From NCBI RefSeq assembly GCF_002878395.1, contig NC_061118.1, forward strand, positions 128,461,901 through 128,525,900: a stretch of DNA of 64,000 bases, in the 5' to 3' direction. The position numbers were made by a program, and so were the translations under genes. This stretch comes from Capsicum annuum. Taxonomy: Eukaryota; Streptophyta; Magnoliopsida; Solanales; Solanaceae. The notes beneath the pieces are model-generated. The model worked only from the letters and a program-made list of their open reading frames with translations, searched no databases and had not been told where the DNA came from. Below are positions 23,620-35,675 of the stretch, one piece after another. The number at the start of each line of letters is the position of its first letter. Position 1 is the first letter of the stretch.

Positions 23620-25249
23620 TGACAAAGAAAACATACTAAAGTCATAATTATTATAGGGTTTGGACAATTGGCCTACATGTAAAAACCTAATAAAAAGAAA
23701 GCACAAAAACTATTAGAGAGAAATCTCCTCCTAAACAACACTCTTTAAATATTACATTGTGGATACTATTGTATTATTATATGAGAAGAGGGGCCTTCTA
23801 TTTATTGAGGGCCAAAATCTTCCTTTCAAGAAAGAGATTAGAAAAATATGGAAGAGCTTTATATTTTATTTTTACGAAATGTAAAAGTAATTATGGTATT
23901 ACTTCTGTTTTGCTTACAAGAAAAAATAAAAATTAAATTTGGCGAGAAAATCAGGACAAAAACCTCAACAATTTTACTGTTGAAGTCCGAACTAGTAGTT
24001 ACAGAACCAAACGATGAGATGATTAAATATACAAGAATATCTAAAAAATCAATAGTAAGATATTTCATTTTTAGTTTACATATATATTAAGTTCTCATAT
24101 CAATCAAGTATACAAATAATGACTTAGAGACAGTTCGATTGAGACTTCTTCAAAATAATAAATCGAAACAAAACCCTACCTTAATGTCGAACACCTCAGC
24201 GATGGATAGAGCCACTAGACAGAAACCTTAAACAACAACAGAGTGATACCATAATGATAAAATCATGATGCTGAGATAAAGAGAATGGTGACTGGGTTAT
24301 TTGTTTCCTACCATTGTTTTCAACTGATTTTGGAGGCTTGTTGTTTATCAGTAAAGATATAAGATGGAAACTCGAAGGTTTGATGGTTTCTTAGTGCAGA
24401 GATAAGGACAATGTGTTTGTTCGGATCGGTGGAGATGAGTTTAGGGAAAGGCACGTGAGGGACTGACTAATTATGGAGGAATGTTTGTGTTACCATGGAT
24501 ATTTTTTTTCCTTATGTATCCCTCATTTCTAAGTCTATATATAGAGTAAGATTTAATAAACGTTGTGGGAGATGAGCCACAGATGGAAAAAATATATTTT
24601 TTCTAGCAAAAGTTATTATTTTACATGACAAGAAATAAAAGAAAAGAATTATTTTTGAAAAAAAGTAATATCCATCCAAGTGAAAAAATATTCTTAGATT
24701 TGTAGAAGGATTTTATAGATATGAAGAGAGAGAAATAAAATAGGTAAACTTGATTTGAAATAATTTTGAGAATAAAAATATTCTTGGAAAAATTTTAGGA
24801 GGATTTTTTTTTCTAAAAATAAAAGATTTGAAATATTTGATTTTTAGATTAAGCTTATTTCAGACTAAATAAAATTCTACCGAAAATATATAAAACGGGT
24901 AACTATTAAATTAATAAGAAAAATAATAGTAAATATTAAATCAACCATTATATTTTATATAAAAAAATGATTCACAATAAGTGAATAATAACTCTTAAAT
25001 ATCTTATCAAATACTTTTAAAATAGACTTTGCAAGTAAAGAATATGATATAATAATAATGAAAAATGTAATTGAAAATAATAATTATAATAATAATAATA
25101 GTTAAACAATAAAAATAGTATCTTTCATTACAATTTTTTTCTTCTGCCAAAAAAATAAGTTGAAAATAGTGATTGTGGCCTCACGGACAAAACAAATGCC
25201 CGAATGTGTAGAATAACGAAAATAGGGATCAAAATTGGGTGTCAATACT
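23620..25249. other. Gene-free AT-rich region
   Basis: Very AT-rich, with an (ATA)n-like stretch near 25078-25100. Short open frames (such as 23848-24090) show no similarity that I recognise and have low-complexity composition. I see nothing else in it. Confidence 0.5.
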
Positions 25250-28200
25250 AACATACCGAATTTGATATTTTGAACTTAATGAAATCATCAAAACTTTCGT
25301 CCGAGATCATTTTAAATCTATGTAGGGCCCATATATATAGTTTAAATTTTTATAGAATCCACCAGTAGTCCAAAATAAGTCCAAAACCTGGATACCTTAA
25401 CCAAGGGTTTTCTAGCCTAAAATCAATGTTTAGGAGATGATGGTGCAATTGAAATTCTCATCTGAGGTCGTTCACTAGGAGTTTTGGTTCAAGACCAATT
25501 CCTTTACAACATTAGCTTCAAAATAAGGAAATGGGCCTACAACTCAAATAAACTATTAGATAACCGTGTCGATAATTTCGATAAGTCATAAATAACTTGT
25601 AGTCTTTGCGGGAATGCTAGAAACACCAAAAATATGGAAGAATCAAGGAATGACTTGGAGTGTCATTATAATATCCACTACTAAAACTACTTCCATTTGC
25701 AAAGACAATAGATAAAAAGAGACCGAAAGCTTGAAAGAATAAGGTACTGGGCACGCAAGCCTCGAACATGACTTCTCATATAACCTCCATGGAGAGTTGA
25801 CCTTTCCAAAGGATTTTGCTATATGTATTCATTTTTTCAACCAAATTCCTTACTTCACTTTCCAACAACCAAACTCAACATCAACAACTAACTAGCCTCC
25901 AACTGAACAGGGAATGACCGCTGCATGCAAATCCAAACCACAACACACTGATATCATGTCGCTACGAGCACAACCAAGAAGATACTCATCCAAGCTAAAT
26001 ATGATCCAAGTCATGAATTATTCTATCAAATCCAATATTAGAATCTACCCTTCTTTTGTATTTCCAGACCTTGTATCTACTCCAAACCAAGCAGAAAGTC
26101 ATCTAAGTCCTGCCCGCATAACCTCTTCACACTAACCTCTGAGAACTAAGTCGATACACTAAAATATATAATGGCCAATAAAAAGATAAGCCCATAAGGT
26201 GCTACATGGACACATAAATAGTGATGACCAGTGCCTGTAATCTATGCCAAAGCTAGTAACTGATTCGGATGACTCTCGAAATTGATGGTTAGGAGTTTGA
26301 AGCACAAACACTCAATATTAAATGATCTTCTCTAGGGTGTACCACTAATTCAGGATGAAACCATGCTGAATCCATCTGGAGTACTCTTCTTCTATAGAAT
26401 AGATATTCAAAATTTCTAGCAAAGATGGAAAACTAAGGTCAAAAGCTAAAGAAACCATCACTAAGTGTCAACAACTATAATTAAAATATTTATCAACCAC
26501 AGCCTATTTGAACTGAATAGGATTGAATAGGTCACTAAATAGTAGGCTTAGCCATCCTATAGATGAAATCCCTACTGATTCAAACTTGAAATAAAGGATG
26601 CAACCAAGTATCACAATCCAAAACTGTACTAGTACTAAATCCAGATGAATTGATCCCAAATATCAAAATTATCCCTATAGGCAAGTAAGCTTCCACGCTC
26701 CAGGTTCTAGACCAACTTTCAACTTGCCATTCTGTTGAAAGCATAATGCATCAAGGCAAAATCAAAAACTTACTAAGGCTACAAATAGTACTAGTGATAA
26801 CCAAAACTCTAGTAGCTTGGAGAAATGTTATCTTAGACAAAAACATATCCATCCAATGCTCCATCTAAAACAATGTATACCCATAGGCACACATTACCAA
26901 GAGAATCATACCACGAAGTTATATTAGGCCAAACAAATGCCCAAATAAGGATTTCTTGAATCCACCCATGCAAAACAACCTTAACCTAAGTAAACCATGA
27001 ATCACATTGAAGAAGAATAGAGCATTAATCTCAACATCAATGCCAAGGTCAAGACCACTAACAAAAAATAAATCTGGAAAATCACGATAATATATTCCTA
27101 ATTGGCTAACTTAAGAAACAGTCATAGGAAAGGATCATCTATATCCACTATTCATAACTCAAAATGGGCAAAAAATATATTACATAGAGAACAGAGTATT
27201 CAACTCCCTACCAATATCAAGATTAAATCTATCACTGGGAGGCAAACCTAACATACGAGAAAGGAAAGCCTAAGACTCGTCTACATCAATATTAAGACGA
27301 CCACTGGATGATATACTAGCCAAATTAAAAGAACAAATCTCAAACTGGTCAACCTCAAAAATAAGATATAGAGAAGAAAATTCAATGCTAAAACAAAGCA
27401 AACAAAAGGCAATTCCTAGAATCTCAAACTAAAAAATAGGCAATAAAACCAAATTGTTGATTCTAAAATTATAACAGAATCATGGAAGGCCAAATTACCT
27501 TAACTTTCATAGCACACTCAAAAACCAATCTAACCTTGACAATCAAAGAAGGAAATGACCAACCTCACCAGGATAAAAATGGGAAAACCATCCAACTAAA
27601 CTAGCCATCTAGGCTAATGAATAAGAATCATGAGAGAGGGAATTTTAACTAGATAATGCTAGTATATCCATCTATAAAGTAAGAAATAATCAATGTCAAA
27701 AAAATGAAAATAATATCAACAAAAATAATGACACTAGTATAAGGTGTAGGTGGTACCAAAAAATGAAAATCAATAACAAGTACCACTCTAGGGCCATAAG
27801 AATGCCAATATGCCACGGTAAATGGGACTCAAACTCAAATATTGTGCCTCTAAGGAAATGTCAATCCTAATCCACTACTAAAATAAATCATCTATAGGGT
27901 TAGTCACATAATCATGAACCTTACACCAAGACATATAACAACCAATATAAACCTACCACGGCACATAATCATCGATGGGTACGAAAACCCCAATTTACTT
28001 AATGAAAAAGTTATGGTAGGAAATATAGACATACCTATCAAGGTAAAAATCCGAAATCATAAGCCTAGTGTGCTCAAAGGAGTACAAATATGAGCGGGTC
28101 AAAACTAAGAATGAGCATATGATAAGATACCGAGGCACTAAATGCCCTACATCTAACTGAAGTTTCCACAAAACCATAAGACTATTTGGATAAGCTAAAT

Positions 28201-28393
28201 GACTAATAGTCCCACATTGGGACTCTATCTATACCAATGACCGATCTCTGTAGTAGTAACACACCCCTAAAATCCTAATTTGGTAAGAAATATGTGTTGA
28301 CCCCAACTGGCTGACCATTGACATTGGGGAATTTCCCTAATAAAATTAAAATCCTTTATATAATCATAAAATACCTCAGCATTTCTTGGCCAG
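25250..28393. other. Unassigned region, probably a decayed repeat
   Basis: Less AT-rich than the preceding stretch, but with no coding domain recognised on either strand. A phrase resembling CATCAATATTAAGACGACCACT recurs loosely near 27030, 27210 and 27280. Bases next to the Athila element read GCCAG (28389-28393), the expected left target duplication, whose partner lies outside the window. Confidence 0.4.
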
Positions 28394-30211
28394 TGATGTT
28401 GGGTGTAGTTCTGCACTCTAGCGTTACTATTCTAGCCTTTTTAGCCTTGTTTGAGGATGATTTGCACAATCTATGTGTTGATAATAATATAAATGAGAAT
28501 TTATGTGTCCAAGTTTGTCTTTACAATGTCTAATAGTATGTTCATGTGAGTTTTGATTTAATTTGTGCATTTAGAGTTCAACCGAGAAAACTAGTGTAAC
28601 TAGCTTGAGCTAGGTATTTTTCTACACTATTGTATTGAGTTATAATATGTTTTAATGAGTTAATAGGGTTTTTATTATGTCTTTATAGGTAAAAAAAACT
28701 TATTTGTAATTTTCAAGGGTCAATTAAATCACGAAAAGAGTCAAAACAATGAGTTCAAGCTCAATGTAAATTTAGCTTACGCTTAGCTTGTGTTTCTAGT
28801 TCATCGTTGAGGATGTTGTGTTGTTTTGATATCTAAATAGTTATGTTTAATGCTCTAGTATGCTTATTAAAAGTATTATGATTTTATATGAAGGATACAA
28901 GCTTTAAATTAAGTGGAAACAACTTAAAAAGGCTCGAAAATGATCACGGAAGCACAAGATGCAAGCTGGACACCAATTTGGACCCCAGTAAAGTTTTGAG
29001 AGTGTGTAGAGTTTGTGTTTGTCCAATTGACATGTTATACATTCGGTTAGATTCATAAGGTCCCCCAATTAGTGAAACACCATGTGGCGGATCTGTCCCA
29101 TTTTGTAATCATCCAAAAACAGTGTCTCAACGAGATTCCACCGCTTAGCGCCAATGACCAAAATTGGGAGTTAAGTGCCCAGTCATGCCCAGGATGCCAT
29201 TTGACACTGTGGAGTGATGGTCCAATGATAAAAATCTGGAGAAAAGTGCCGAACTAAAGGAAAACGACATGGAAACCTAATCCAAGTGGTGTTATGACTT
29301 ATATACTATAAATATAACGTCTTAAAACACATTTTGGGACATCTTTGAACTCCTAGATCACTTGGAACAACATTGGAGGCTACAAAAACTTATTTTTAGG
29401 TTTTTATTTCTTTAATTTAGCCTTCTTTTATGATTTTAATCATTTATACAATTAATTGGATGTTGATTATGGCTTTGAGTGGCTAAAAACTCCCTTCCTG
29501 GGGTTGAAGCCAAGAACATGATTATTATTGCTATGGATTAAGTTTGTTTTCTTTGCTTATCAATATTGATTATTTGTTTATTCTCGTTTTAACTATTTTA
29601 AGGATTCTCGACTCTTAGAAAACATCCATTGTCAACCTTGTGAACTCGAGAGAGGTAATAGCGCAATAGAACATGAGAATAAGCAGAGTATGGTTCTTGA
29701 TTATTTATAAAATAAGAAACTTGGATTAGTATCTAGGACAGGGATGTACTTAGATACCTTACTTGATTCATATGTAGGATGGTGTTTGTTAAGAACTTAA
29801 GTGAATTATTACATCCCCGTTCAATGATGTAGGTGTAAGGTTCAACTTAGGTAATAGATTAGAGTTGGCAAAAGATAATCGCACAATTTACCCTACGAAT
29901 GAACAACCATGATAAGCAAGTTAACGAATGAACTCCAATAGCATAATATAATTGTTCAGAGTTCTTCAAGCCTGGGTTTTCTCTTATTGATTGTTACAAT
30001 ATCTTTACTTTACACATTATATAATTTACTTGCAATATACAAACTTAATTCTCTCTTTTGGTTACTCTCGCATAAAGTGAATCTAAATTTTGAACTGAAA
30101 TCAAATTGTTGCCAAATCTAGTTTCTGTGGGATTGATAACTTGACTTTCTTAAAGGCCACTATATTACTTGGTAGACCACGTACACTTGCGTGTGTGCTT
30201 GGGCGCTGTCA
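28394..30211 (+). repeat. 5' LTR of the first Athila-type element
   Basis: It starts TGATGTTGGG and ends GCGCTGTCA just before the primer site (1818 bases). Its first 1.1 kb matches 34581-35674, including the TATA-like box. Confidence 0.85.
29307..29316 (+). promoter_or_regulatory. TATA-like box in the LTR
   Basis: TATAAATATA follows a conserved stretch and is identical at 35490-35499 in the other LTR. It is a likely U3 promoter, judged by position and motif only. Confidence 0.5.
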
Positions 30212-30217
30212 AGTTTT

Positions 30218-30235
30218 TGGCATCATTGCCGGGGA
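30218..30235 (+). promoter_or_regulatory. Primer binding site, tRNA-Asp type (decayed)
   Basis: TGGCATCATTGCCGGGGA differs from the Athila-type site TGGCGCCGTTGCCGGGGA only by G-to-A and C-to-T changes at CpG positions. It lies 6 bases inside the LTR. Confidence 0.85.
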
Positions 30236-30402
30236 CTTGTTATTTAGCAATTGTTTATTTTATTTTTACTTTTAGATTTATTCAATTTTTTACGCTTGGT
30301 CTTGGTTTTGTTTTTATAGGAAATAGGTTTTAAAGTTTATAAGTTGGCAAGGGATCGGGAGTTAGTAGAACCAAGCGCAGAACCTAAGTAACTTTACCAT
30401 CA

Positions 30403-31560
30403 ATGCAAGAGAGAAGCAATCCATCTCCCTAAAATTCTACAAATCCAAGAAGGCCAAGAGAATACTATTCCTATGGCTGAACAACAAGTAGTTGGTAGAA
30501 AGGTTATGGAAGTGGCATCGCCACTTCCAATAAAATTGACTTCCCCAGTTAAAGACCAGCAGTTGGGGGAATTTTGAGTTGAAAGACAATATGGTGTAGT
30601 TTCTTATTAGTAGTGGACAGTTTGTATGTCTTTCATATGAGTATCCACAAGTCCACTTGTAGAACTTCATTGAGCTTATAGATACATTCACTCCAACCGG
30701 GGTGACTCCATATTATGTGAGGCTGATGCTCTTTCCTTATTCACTTATTGGGGAAGCAAAAATATGGTTGAATGCAGAGCCGACCAGTTCAATCACAACA
30801 TGGGATGACTTAGCCAGAAGGTTCCTCATCAAATTCTTTCCATTAGGCAAGACTACGAAACTTTGTAGTGAGATAGTGAGCTTCAAATAGAAGCCTAATG
30901 AAAATCTCTATCATGCTTGGGAATGCTTTAAGGCTCTTCTTTGAGATTGTCCACATCACCAACAATCTAATGAGGTACTTGCTCATACATTTGTAGAAGC
31001 TCTTGATTACAATACAAAGATTTTTCTAGATTCAGCCGCAGGTGGTAAGGCATCGAAGCTAACTTATGATGAGTTGTACATATTGCTGAACCGTATAGCA
31101 CAAGGAAATCTGGAGTGGCATTCATATTCTAGAAGTGCAACAAAAAGAATTGTGAGAGTATTGGAGGTGGACCAATTCACAACCATACCAGCATAGGTTT
31201 TTGCCTTACAAATTTTGATCAACACAACATTCAGCACCATGAAGTTGGGAGTAGCACAACCTACAACCACAGTCACTGCTATCTAACAAGCCACAGGTTA
31301 GTATGAGGTATGTAAAACTAGTGGTCATGTAGCGTCCATATGTTCTTCAAATCCAAAATCTGTAATGACTATGGGCAATGCTCAAAGGATAAATTATGGT
31401 AATGCCTACAACATGAAGTGGCAAACTCAGCAACCAAATCGGTCATGGAATACCCCACGGCCATAGGTCCAATCGACTCAATCAACTAGCAACATCGAAG
31501 GATGATGAAGTAACTTATAGCTGGTCAAACATAATTAATTACAGATCTGAATAGTCAAAG
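30403..31560 (+). pseudogene. Athila-type gag remnant
   Basis: Frame jumps and stops occur throughout. The best piece (about 30660-30890) reads NFIELIDTFTPTG, then RLMLFPYSLIGEAKIWL and RFLIKFFPLGKT, the retrotransposon gag core. Downstream, YNTKIFLDSAAGGKASKLT is the usual segment before the nucleocapsid. Near 31305-31345 an EVCKTSGHVASICSSNP stretch is the degenerate zinc-knuckle position. Confidence 0.85.
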
Positions 31561-31873
31561 GAAAGAATTATAGAATTAGAAATTAGTACAGAGAAATTTA
31601 GAGTTGTAGGTTGGGTAGATACAGTAAGCGTTAAATACCCGTCCTCAAGGTGGTCTACCCTCTAATAAGAAAATCCAAAGCAAGTCATGGAAATTACCTT
31701 ATGGAATGGTACAGAGCTTCAAGAAGAATCTCCCAAGGCAACAAAAGAGGTAGATGCTGAGGTGATGACCCAACAGTTAAAAGATAGAGTGGCTGAAAAT
31801 TCAAGAAAGTCTGAGTACTTAAAGGAAAAAATTGTTAAACCAGAGAAGAAAAAGACACTGTCATTGCCCTTCC

Positions 31874-32237
31874 CTCAAAAGTACATAAAAGAAAAGGAGG
31901 TGCATTATTTAAAAAGTTCATTGACACATTCAGAGGGTTGTATATTAATCTAACTTTACTAGATGTTCTGCAGAGTATGCCTAAGTATTAAAAGTACTTA
32001 AGGGATGTGGTGGTGAAGAAGGTGAAACTATAAGATATGGGAGCTATAATACTCACTCAAAAGTACATAAAAGAAAAGGAGGTGCATTATTTAAAAAGTT
32101 CATTAACACATTCAGAGAGTTGTATATTAATCTAACTTTGCTAGATGTTCTGCAGAGTATGCCTAAGTATTAAAAGTACTTAAGGGATGTGGTGGTGAAG
32201 AAGGTGAAACTATAAGATATGGGAGCTATAACACTCA
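31874..32237 (+). repeat. 182-base tandem duplication in the gag-protease linker
   Basis: Bases 31874-32055 and 32056-32237 are almost identical, with only a handful of substitutions. Both begin CTCAAAAGTACATAAAAG, except that after the second copy the sequence continues into the protease. Since 182 is not a multiple of three, the duplication shifts the frame. The duplicated part encodes a conserved linker reading LLDVLQSMPKY near its middle. Confidence 0.92.
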
Positions 32238-32842
32238 CTCAAAAGTTTAGTGTGGTAATAACACAAAAAATCCCCAAGAAATTAAAAGATCAAGGGAAGT
32301 TTACTATCCCTATTCAAATTAGGGGAAAAGAAGTCCATGCGTTGAGTGACTTAAGGGCAAGCATAAATTTAATAACCCTATCAATATTTAGAAAATTAGG
32401 CTTGGGAGAGCCTAAACCGACATGAGTAGTGATGCATCTAGCAGATAGATCTATAGCATATCCGGATGGAATCATTGAGGATGTCCTCATAAAGATTGGT
32501 AAATTTATTATTCATGTCGACTTTTTGGTTCTTGATTTTGTGGCATTCGAACAGGTACCAATTATTTTGGGGCGTCCATTCTTAGCAACTGGAGGGGCTT
32601 TAATTGATGTTAGAGAAGGAACATTCAAGATGAGAGTAGATGATGAAGATGTGGTATTTGATATTTACAAGGACCCCATTGAAAATCCCTTATATACAGA
32701 TTTATACATGATCAATGTGTTTGAAAGGGATGAGTGTGGGGTACCTAAGCCACTAAAAACCTCTTCCAAATACTTGATTGAGTGGCCTAAGATGAAACCA
32801 CCTATTCCCAATATGTTAAAAAGTAAAAGAGGTTTGAAATGA
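32219..32842 (+). pseudogene. Athila-type aspartic protease remnant
   Basis: Two open pieces (32219-32425 and 32429-32842) are separated by one TGA. The order is IPKKLKDQGKFTIPIQI, the catalytic loop ALSDLRASINLITLS (the usual CDLGASINL has Gly replaced by Arg), LGLGEPKPT, LADRSIAYPDGIIEDVLI and VPIILGRPFLATGGALIDV. The catalytic Asp is kept. It would process the polyprotein; the Arg in the loop and the stop make activity unlikely. Confidence 0.9.
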
Positions 32843-34567
32843 ATGAAAAAATAGCTCCCAAAAGGGGGTAAAAGGGTGAAGAAATATGGTTAAGTTGATA
32901 TGGGTCGTGCCACAACAATAAATCAGGCGCTGTCTAGGAAGAAACCTAAGTTAATTAGGTATGTTTCTTTTCATTTTTTTAGTTTTTATTTCACATATTT
33001 TTTATTTTTGGTTGATTCACAGGTTATTGGGAAGTCCGAGTACCGAAAACCTAAGCTAAGATCATGGAAAATATTGAGTGTAGGGTCCCATGGATCCCAT
33101 TTATATATGAATATGCTTCTAGCTAGGCCTAGAGGCCTCAGGGAGTATTTCTATCTTTTTACTTATAAATTCACTTTGGGGACAAAGTAGATTTTTAAGT
33201 GTAGGGTGGGGAAATTCCTAAATATTGGCTCAAATTACAAAATTTTGGTGTAAGATATTCGTGTTGGTGCTATTTTTGACTGCATGGTGTAAGTGTTTTG
33301 TTTGGTAAAAGCATATAGAATAAGTGAATTTCTACTTTTGAGACTCTTAGGCTCATTTTTGTGACTCTTGTATTTATGATTTAAATTTGAATTTATTCTT
33401 TTATTTTGTTGGGAGTCTATGTTGATACTATTGAGTTGAGCATGTGTCATGTGTGGTGTGAGATTTTTCTATATATTCATTATTGCATGTGATGTCTAGA
33501 ACTTGCCCGGTGTGTGTGTAAAGCAAAATAAAGAATGTGGGTTTAGGAGATGATTTAGGCATTTCTTTGATAACCTTATTTTATACCTTCTATTTGTCCT
33601 ACCCTTTGTGCATTATCCTAGCTAATCCACATTGAACATTTAGCTTATTTTCTTTGGTAACCACATAAGTATCTTAATCCCTTCTTTAATAGACCATAAT
33701 TTGATCCAAAAAGCTCCTAAGTGCTTTAATGAAAAATTGATTAAGGAGTTGAGAAATTGAAGAATAAAAATATGAAATTGATGCCCCAAGGTAATATTTA
33801 TTGGTGTATAATTGATGTGTGATTGATGGTTCTGATATAATTTATGCTAAAAATATTGTCATGATTGTGAAAAAAGAAAAAAAAATGATTCTTGTGGTGG
33901 TAAACTATGTGTCCACCAAGTGTTTGTGAAAATGGTTAAAAGAGATGGGACAAAATAAAAGGTATGGGTGGATGGAAAAGGTGTAATTTGGTTCTTGTAT
34001 ATTGATTTAAAAAGAATAATGTAGTGTATTAAAGTTCTTAGAGAGGTTAGTCACTATTCCCAAATAGTTCCTACCCATCCCTTAGCCTATATTACAACTC
34101 TAAAAGGTCCTAATTGATTCTAAGCTTTACATTTGACTATTAGTGGAGCACTACACTAAGAGTAAGCCTATGGTTCATTGTGTGTAACTTGTGAATTCTT
34201 TGTGAGATTGAGGGTAACTTAATTCCTATACCCATCATGTTATGAATTGCATAATTTTGAGTGATTATGGGTAACTCTCTTGTTGTAAGGGGCACATATT
34301 TGATGAATGTTGATGATTTGTATGATGTCCTTGATTGAACTATGTGCATGAGTTTGCTACTTATGGAATCCATTCTTGAGTTTAGGATGTTTTGGAAGAA
34401 GGATTCTTGAGCTTTCAATTGTCTATAACATGCTTAGTGTTGTAAACTTGAATTTTGTGTAGTCCTTGTAGTGCTAGCTTGAATTTTTTTGCATATAGTA
34501 GAAGTGTGGAGTCTCTTCAGCTCATGGTGTTTATAGTTAAGAGTTGTTCGAGGAAGAACAAAGCTTA
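32843..34567 (+). other. 3' internal region without pol domains
   Basis: Short phrases such as LARPRGLREYFYLF and KFTLGTK (33115-33189) are compatible with the end of a polyprotein-like frame. RT, RNase H and integrase motifs are absent. The rest looks like the long 3' noncoding leader of Athila-type elements. Confidence 0.6.
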
Positions 34568-34580
34568 AAATGTGGGGTGG
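34568..34580 (+). promoter_or_regulatory. Polypurine tract
   Basis: AAATGTGGGGTGG directly precedes the LTR start TGATGTTGGG at 34581. The same tract, AAGTGTGGGGTGG, precedes the LTR of the second Athila-type element (minus strand, 37216-37228). Confidence 0.85.
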
Positions 34581-35675
34581 TGATGTTGGGTGTATTTATG
34601 CACTCTAGCTACTATTCTAGCCTTTTTAGCCTTTTTAGGATGATTCTTATGATATATGTTTTGATAAACATGTAAATAAGCATTTATGTGTCCATGTATG
34701 TGTTTACGATGTTTAATGGTGGTTTCACATGAGTTTTGATTCAATTTGAGCATTTAGAGTTCAACAGAAAAAACTAGTGTAACTAGCTTGAGCTAGGTGT
34801 TTTTCTAGTCTATTGTGTTGAGTTCTAATATGTTTTAATGAGTTACCAAGGTTGTTATTATGTATTTATATGTAAAACAACTTATTTATAATGTTCAAGG
34901 GTCAAGTGAATCAAAAAAAGAGTCAAAACAATGAGTTAAAGCTCAATGTAAATTTAGCCTATGCTTAGCTCGTGTTTCTAGTTCATCGTTGAGGATGTTG
35001 TGTTGTTTTGAGCTCTAAATTATTGTGTTTAATTCTATAGGATACTTTTTACATGTATCATCATGTTATATTAAGGATATTAAATCTTTAAATCAAGTGT
35101 AAACAACTTAAAAAGTATCGGAAATGACCACGGAAGCACAAGATGCAAGCTGGAGACCAATTTGGACCCCTAAAATGTTTTGAGCACGTGTGGAGTTTTT
35201 ATTTTTCCTATTGGTGCGAGATGCATTCCATTGGATTCAGAAGGATCCCAAAATGGTGAAAAAACATGTTGCATATCCTTCCCAATTCGTAATTGTCCAA
35301 AACCAGTGTATCAACGCGATTGCACCGCTTAGCTCCAATGACAAAAATCGGGAGTTAAGTACCCACTTGTGTCCAGGATGCCATTTGACACTGTGGCGGG
35401 ACACGCTAATGATCAAAATCAGTAGAAAATTTTGAACTGAAGGAAAATGATGTGGAAACCTAATCCAAGTGTGGTTATGACTTATATACTATAAATATAA
35501 CGTCTTAAAACACGTTTTGGGACATCTTTGAACCATTAGATCACTTGGAACAACATTGGAGGCTACCAAAACTTCATTTTAGGTTTTTATTTCTTTAATT
35601 TAACTTTCTTTTATGGTTTTAGTCATTCATACAATTAATTGGATATTGATTATGGATATAAGTGGCTAAAAACTA
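34581..35675 (+). repeat. 3' LTR, first part only
   Basis: It matches 28394-29491. It stops where the minus-strand Athila-type LTR begins; the remaining 0.7 kb should lie to the right of the window. Confidence 0.85.

Larger units (their letters stand above)
28394..35675 (+). mobile_element. Athila-type element lacking RT and integrase (3' LTR interrupted)
   Basis: Matching LTRs start at 28394 and 34581, a tRNA-Asp-like primer site follows the first, and a TGTGGGGTGG purine tract precedes the second. Gag and protease remnants are present. Between the protease (ends 32842) and the purine tract (34568) there is no RT, RNase H or integrase, so it is an internally deleted, non-autonomous copy. 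The 3' LTR stops at 35675, at the base equivalent to about 29491 in the 5' LTR, where the next element has inserted. Confidence 0.85.

Noticed and set aside
23848..24090. Small lysine/isoleucine-rich protein
   Set aside because: Composition follows the AT-rich DNA, and an equally long frame lies opposite it.
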